A stretch of 64,000 bases of DNA. Source: CAZHHH01 sp052400685 (GTDB lineage: Bacteria; Bacteroidota; Bacteroidia; Bacteroidales; Marinilabiliaceae). Below are positions 63,235 through 64,000 of the stretch, one piece after another. Position 1 is the stretch's first letter, and the number at the start of each line of letters is the position of its first letter. Under the pieces are notes generated by a model. It made no database searches, was not told the DNA's origin, and saw only the letters and a program-made list of their open reading frames with translations. The stretch lies in the NCBI GenBank assembly GCA_052400685.1, contig JBQTGJ010000016.1; one strand, 5' to 3'. The position numbers and the translations under genes are program-made.

Positions 63235-63349
63235 CCGATGATTGTCCCTTACTTTGTCCGATGGTTGTCCCTTACTTTGTCCGATGGTTGTCCCCTACTT
63301 TGTCCGATGGTTGTCCCCTACTTTGTCCGATGGTTGTCCCCTACTTTGT
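63235..63349. repeat. Minisatellite: five tandem 23-bp units
   Basis: Units start at 63235, 63258, 63281, 63304 and 63327 with consensus CCGATGGTTGTCCCCTACTT + TGT. Unit 1 has GATGATTG, units 1 and 2 have CCCTTAC, the last three are identical. The 23-bp period is not a multiple of three, so the frames across it are not coding. Confidence 0.92.
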
Positions 63350-63362
63350 CACTGTTCCTATA

Positions 63363-63485
63363 GCCAAACTCCCGACTTCGTTATACTGGCTCTCAAACCA
63401 TTCACATACAGCAGTAAACTCAGTTATTAAGAACTTTGAAAACCTCAAAAACAACGTTTTATCCAGTGTCACATAAGTTTTAGGA
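63363..63485 (+). repeat. Diverged copy of dispersed repeat
   Basis: CCAAACTCCCGACTTCGTTA, ACTGGCTCTCAAACCATTCA, CAGCAGTAAACTCAG and GAACTTTGAAAACCTCAAAA keep family order. Together with the minisatellite it fills the 486-base gap before ybaK. Confidence 0.6.
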
Positions 63486-63590
63486 CAAGACAAGCAAGGC
63501 TTCGCTATATAAAAAAAAGCAGGGACAACCAACGTTCCATCCAATTATGGGCTTAAAAAATTATCACTGCAAAATAAAGCAGGCATCCAT

Positions 63591-64000
63591 TCAAACCAGC
63601 TCACAAACCTCCGCCTCTACACATTGAGCCAACTGATGCGGTTCAACTTTAATCTGAAGCCCCCGCTGGCCGCCACTAATGTATATAAAATCATAATCGA
63701 AAACCGATTGATGAAAGAACACCGGATAGTGTTTTTTCATTCCCAAAGGCGAGCAGCCACCACGAATATAGCCGGTCAGTGGCAAGACCTCTTTCATGGG
63801 CACCAAATCGCATTTTTTATTCCCCGACACCTTTGCTGCGAGCTTAAGATTCACCTCTTCAGCACCGGGCACCATACAAACAAAAACGCCGGATTTATCG
63901 CCCCGTAAAACCAACGTCTTAAAAACCCGTTCCACCGGCTCATTCAATTGTTCTGCCACGTGAATGGCGCCCAAATCCTTTTCATCAACCCGGTACGGAA
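63591..64000 (-). CDS. ybaK: YbaK/EbsC-type Cys-tRNA(Pro)/aminoacyl-tRNA deacylase, 5' end outside window
   Basis: An editing-type deacylase that hydrolyses mischarged tRNA (Cys-tRNA-Pro in YbaK). The reading frame is open to the window edge, so the gene is partial at its 5' end; the visible part (about 136 residues) starts within YRVDEKDLGAIHVAEQL and has VFKTLVLRGDKSG (catalytic Lys), CMVPGAEEVNLKLAAKVSG, the conserved GYIRGGCSPLGMKK and a final strand IYISGGQRGLQI. The family is about 155 residues long, so about 15-20 residues are missing. Confidence 0.9.
   Translation of the reverse strand, partial: PYRVDEKDLGAIHVAEQLNEPVERVFKTLVLRGDKSGVFVCMVPGAEEVNLKLAAKVSGNKKCDLVPMKEVLPLTGYIRGGCSPLGMKKHYPVFFHQSVFDYDFIYISGGQRGLQIKVEPHQLAQCVEAEVCELV

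Noticed and set aside
63108..63476. Plus-strand 122-codon frame with CPMVVPYFV-like repeats
   Set aside because: It is made by the 23-bp minisatellite in shifting frames plus element sequence; no start region or homology is seen.

Overview
The window comes from a member of the Bacteroidota, most likely class Bacteroidia (a Marinilabiliales-like relative is my guess; the rank is inference). Support: dcw gene order mraZ-rsmH-ftsL-ftsI-murE-mraY-murD-ftsW-murG-murC-ftsQ-ftsA-ftsZ; -7 promoter elements of the TAnnTTTG type instead of TATAAT; few Shine-Dalgarno motifs; a glsA/glsB-type glycine-lipid gene pair; Bacteroidota-type lipoproteins and SPOR and TPR proteins; and a PL10 pectate lyase.

Layout. 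0.25-4.1 kb: polyprenol-phosphate glycosyltransferase, dihydroorotase, a small lipoprotein, convergent aspartate kinase. 4.3-15.6 kb (+): mfd, then a block of coaX, outer-membrane protein, TPR protein, lptC, CNNM/CorC-type protein and a PpiD-like SurA-N/rotamase chaperone. 15.7-31.9 kb (-): yqeY and the whole division/cell-wall (dcw) cluster, read from a promoter that overlaps a three-box MraZ operator. 32.0-33.9 kb (+): glycine-lipid acyltransferase pair. 34.3-50 kb: single genes (mntP, an odd flavoprotein, serine hydrolase, PurF-like enzyme, SPOR protein, UspA, AhpD-like, acyltransferase, aspS, tadA, a PHP-UvrD fusion, tspO) separated by long spacers. 50.7 kb: tRNA-Lys(CTT). 51.6-57.1 kb: PIF1-type helicase with HRDC, flavodoxin/ferredoxin protein, NAD(P)-binding protein, pectate lyase. 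58.1-63.1 kb (+): a fucose-type operon (LacI regulator, FucU, FucP, aldo-keto reductase, zinc alcohol dehydrogenase). Right edge: partial ybaK.

The most unusual content is non-coding. (1) Directly upstream of the LacI gene lie four tandem ~90-bp units (57784-58153). Each can fold into a long CATATG-bounded hairpin with an inner tetraloop hairpin whose arms change sequence but keep pairing, and each starts with an ATG-AAA-CGA motif in register with the true LacI start; three of four carry a 13-residue mini-ORF. (2) A dispersed 80-150 bp element with imperfect terminal inverted repeats (TAGAGTCTGTCTATAA / TTATGGACAGACACTAA) occurs in at least a dozen spacers and has even entered the ftsA-ftsZ spacer. 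(3) Six short palindromes repeat every ~22 bp upstream of the PIF1-type helicase. (4) A 23-bp minisatellite follows the fucose operon.

Functional logic: the left half is core physiology (pyrimidine synthesis, transcription-coupled repair, CoA, envelope biogenesis, division). The right half is accessory, with sugar uptake and oxidoreduction, and holds nearly all of the repeats. Many start codons were moved to the first plausible ATG, as stated per gene.
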